Source of the DNA: Bradyrhizobium sp. CB1717
Lineage (GTDB): Bacteria; Pseudomonadota; Alphaproteobacteria; Rhizobiales; Xanthobacteraceae
Assembly: GCF_029714325.1 (NCBI RefSeq)
Contig: NZ_CP121666.1
Coordinates: 2,790,001 to 2,854,000 of the forward strand
Direction of reading: 5' to 3'
DNA length: 64,000 bases
How positions within the stretch are numbered: position 1 is the first letter of the stretch; every line of letters starts with the position of its first letter. The position numbers and the translations under genes are program-made. The notes under the pieces are model-generated. The model was not told the origin of the DNA and did no database searches. It was given only the letters and a program-made list of their open reading frames with translations. This document shows positions 63,801 through 64,000 of this stretch, piece by piece.

Positions 63801-64000
63801 CTGTAGGACTGCATGTAGAGCATGTCCTCGACGCCGTTGACCTGCTGCTCGATCGGCAAGGCGACCGTGTCGATCACGGTCTTGGCGCTGGCGCCGGGAT
63901 AGCGCGTGGTGACCTGCACCGTCGGCGGCACCACGTCGGGATATTGCGCGATGGCGAGGTTGAACAGCGCGACGCCGCCGATCAGGATCATCAGGAGCGC
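60890..64000 (-). CDS. RND multidrug efflux permease, HAE1 family (N-terminus outside window)
   Basis: This is a drug-proton antiporter of the AcrB/MexB type; 1036 residues are visible and only about 10-15 N-terminal residues are missing. The first helix (ILIGGVALFNLAIAQYPDV) leads into the periplasmic porter domain. The proton-relay residues are present: the Asp pair in IVVDDAIVVVEGAAHNIEQG and the Lys in LSAKNAILIVEVGLE. The C-terminus ends with a short Lys/Pro tail. The adaptor and outer-membrane partner genes would lie upstream, outside the window. Confidence 0.93.
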   Translation of the reverse strand, partial: ALLMILIGGVALFNLAIAQYPDVVPPTVQVTTRYPGASAKTVIDTVALPIEQQVNGVEDMLYMQSYSGSDGTYTLTVTFKIGTDLNFAQVLVQNRVSSALAQLPQAVQNQGVTVQKKSTAILLFVTLTSPEAKYDSLYLSNYATINIRDELSRLPGVGNVTVFGAGQYSMRVWLDPNKLQVRGLVPQDVINAIQQQSQQVSAGQVGAPPTPPGQAFQYTLNVNGRLDDTTQFENIIVKTGTSGDVTRVRDVGWVELGAQTYSQIFSLNKQPATGIGVFQSPGANALQVEQAVEKKMAELSKRFPEGIKYDTPFDTTKFVQASVHEVYMTLIEAGLLVLVVILVFLQDWRAMLVPATTVPVTIIGAFAAMAALGFTINMSTLFAIVLAIGIVVDDAIVVVEGAAHNIEQGMNGHDAAIRAMDQLFAPIVGITLVLISVFLPASFLAGLTGRIYSQFALVIAATALLSAINAATLKPTQCALWLRPTVPPEQRNFFYRGFNNVYDRVERGYTRLITFLVRHATVSVAVALVLIGVGGYGLSRVPTGFLPIEDQGYLIAAIQLPDGASLERTQKVLDRASDIIKDAPGVAQVITIAGISALDSSASLANAGVAYIILKDWDARKGPGEDLRSLVFGLNDKLAVIMEARTIVLPPPPIQGIGNAAGFSMQVELRDGNSDFAKLQAITGAMVTNGQSQSALQRVQSSFRSSVPQFNVEIDRIKTQTLHVTTDQVFSALSTYLGSSYVNQFNKFGRVFQVYTQADPAFRVTERDIANMQVRNSNGDMIPIGTVATITPATGPSLISLYNLYPSSTIIGLPAQGYSSGQSLQLMEEIADKTLPPGTGYEWTAMSYQEKAVSNQIYWVFGLAMLLVYLVLAGQYESWYAPISVILAVPLSLIGPMLILSGLKIDNNLYCQIGLILLIALSAKNAILIVEVGLELHGRDGKPILESAIEAARARFRPILMTSFAFILGVVPLVLATGAGASARKSIGITVFSGMLASTCLAVLFVPAFFVVVQRFENWRASKKAPKPQPVAEVKG

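Overview
The window is high-GC DNA from an alphaproteobacterium of the Rhizobiales, most likely Bradyrhizobium or a close relative. The evidence is the gene content (fused transaldolase-glucose-6-phosphate isomerase, pqqABCDE, fused TreS-maltokinase), a 389-residue enolase-superfamily protein whose catalytic residues fall exactly at the positions known for D-tartrate dehydratase of Bradyrhizobium, and a dense family of rhizobial palindromic intergenic repeats. No tRNA, rRNA, prophage, IS element or CRISPR array was seen.

Layout. (1) 0.26-18.6 kb is a storage-carbon and trehalose block: a tight minus-strand operon glgE-treS/maltokinase-glgB-glgX-treZ-treY, with malQ and a GH15 glycosidase reading the other way from a shared 204-bp region that holds back-to-back candidate general-stress (EcfG-type) promoters. 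It covers trehalose to maltose to maltose-1-phosphate to branched glucan, and glucan back to trehalose. The GlgE-like protein, however, lacks the expected acid/base Glu and the conserved GH13 Arg. (2) 18.8-26.3 kb is an oxidative pentose phosphate operon: tal-pgi, gnd, zwf, pgl, gntK and a HAD phosphatase. (3) 27.5-32.3 kb is the conserved stress operon prkA-yeaH-spoVR, preceded by a perfect GGAAC-N17-CGTT promoter.

(4) 32.5-38.4 kb is a mixed accessory stretch: an ArsR/SRPBCC/membrane/DUF1801 operon with two operator-like palindromes, a DsrE-family exported protein, STM3941-like membrane proteins, and an inner-membrane protein joining a cytoplasmic class III nucleotide cyclase to a periplasmic formylglycine-generating-enzyme-like domain. 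(5) 38.4-43.1 kb encodes a three-subunit 2-oxoacid oxidoreductase (korCAB-like). (6) 43.3-48.6 kb is pqqABCDE followed by a coupled proline iminopeptidase. (7) 48.8-64 kb holds single-gene or small units (amidase, glutathione peroxidase, tarD, malonyl-CoA decarboxylase, AraC/MFS pair, CPA2 antiporter with Usp domains, RND efflux pump).

From 34 kb rightward, 13 copies of one palindromic element (about 78-85 bp) sit between genes. Two clusters are tandemly amplified (4 x 168 bp and 3 x 122 bp). One small GIY-YIG nuclease gene lies between two same-orientation copies, beside the larger amplification. This nuclease-plus-repeat arrangement is the best candidate for an under-described system in the window.
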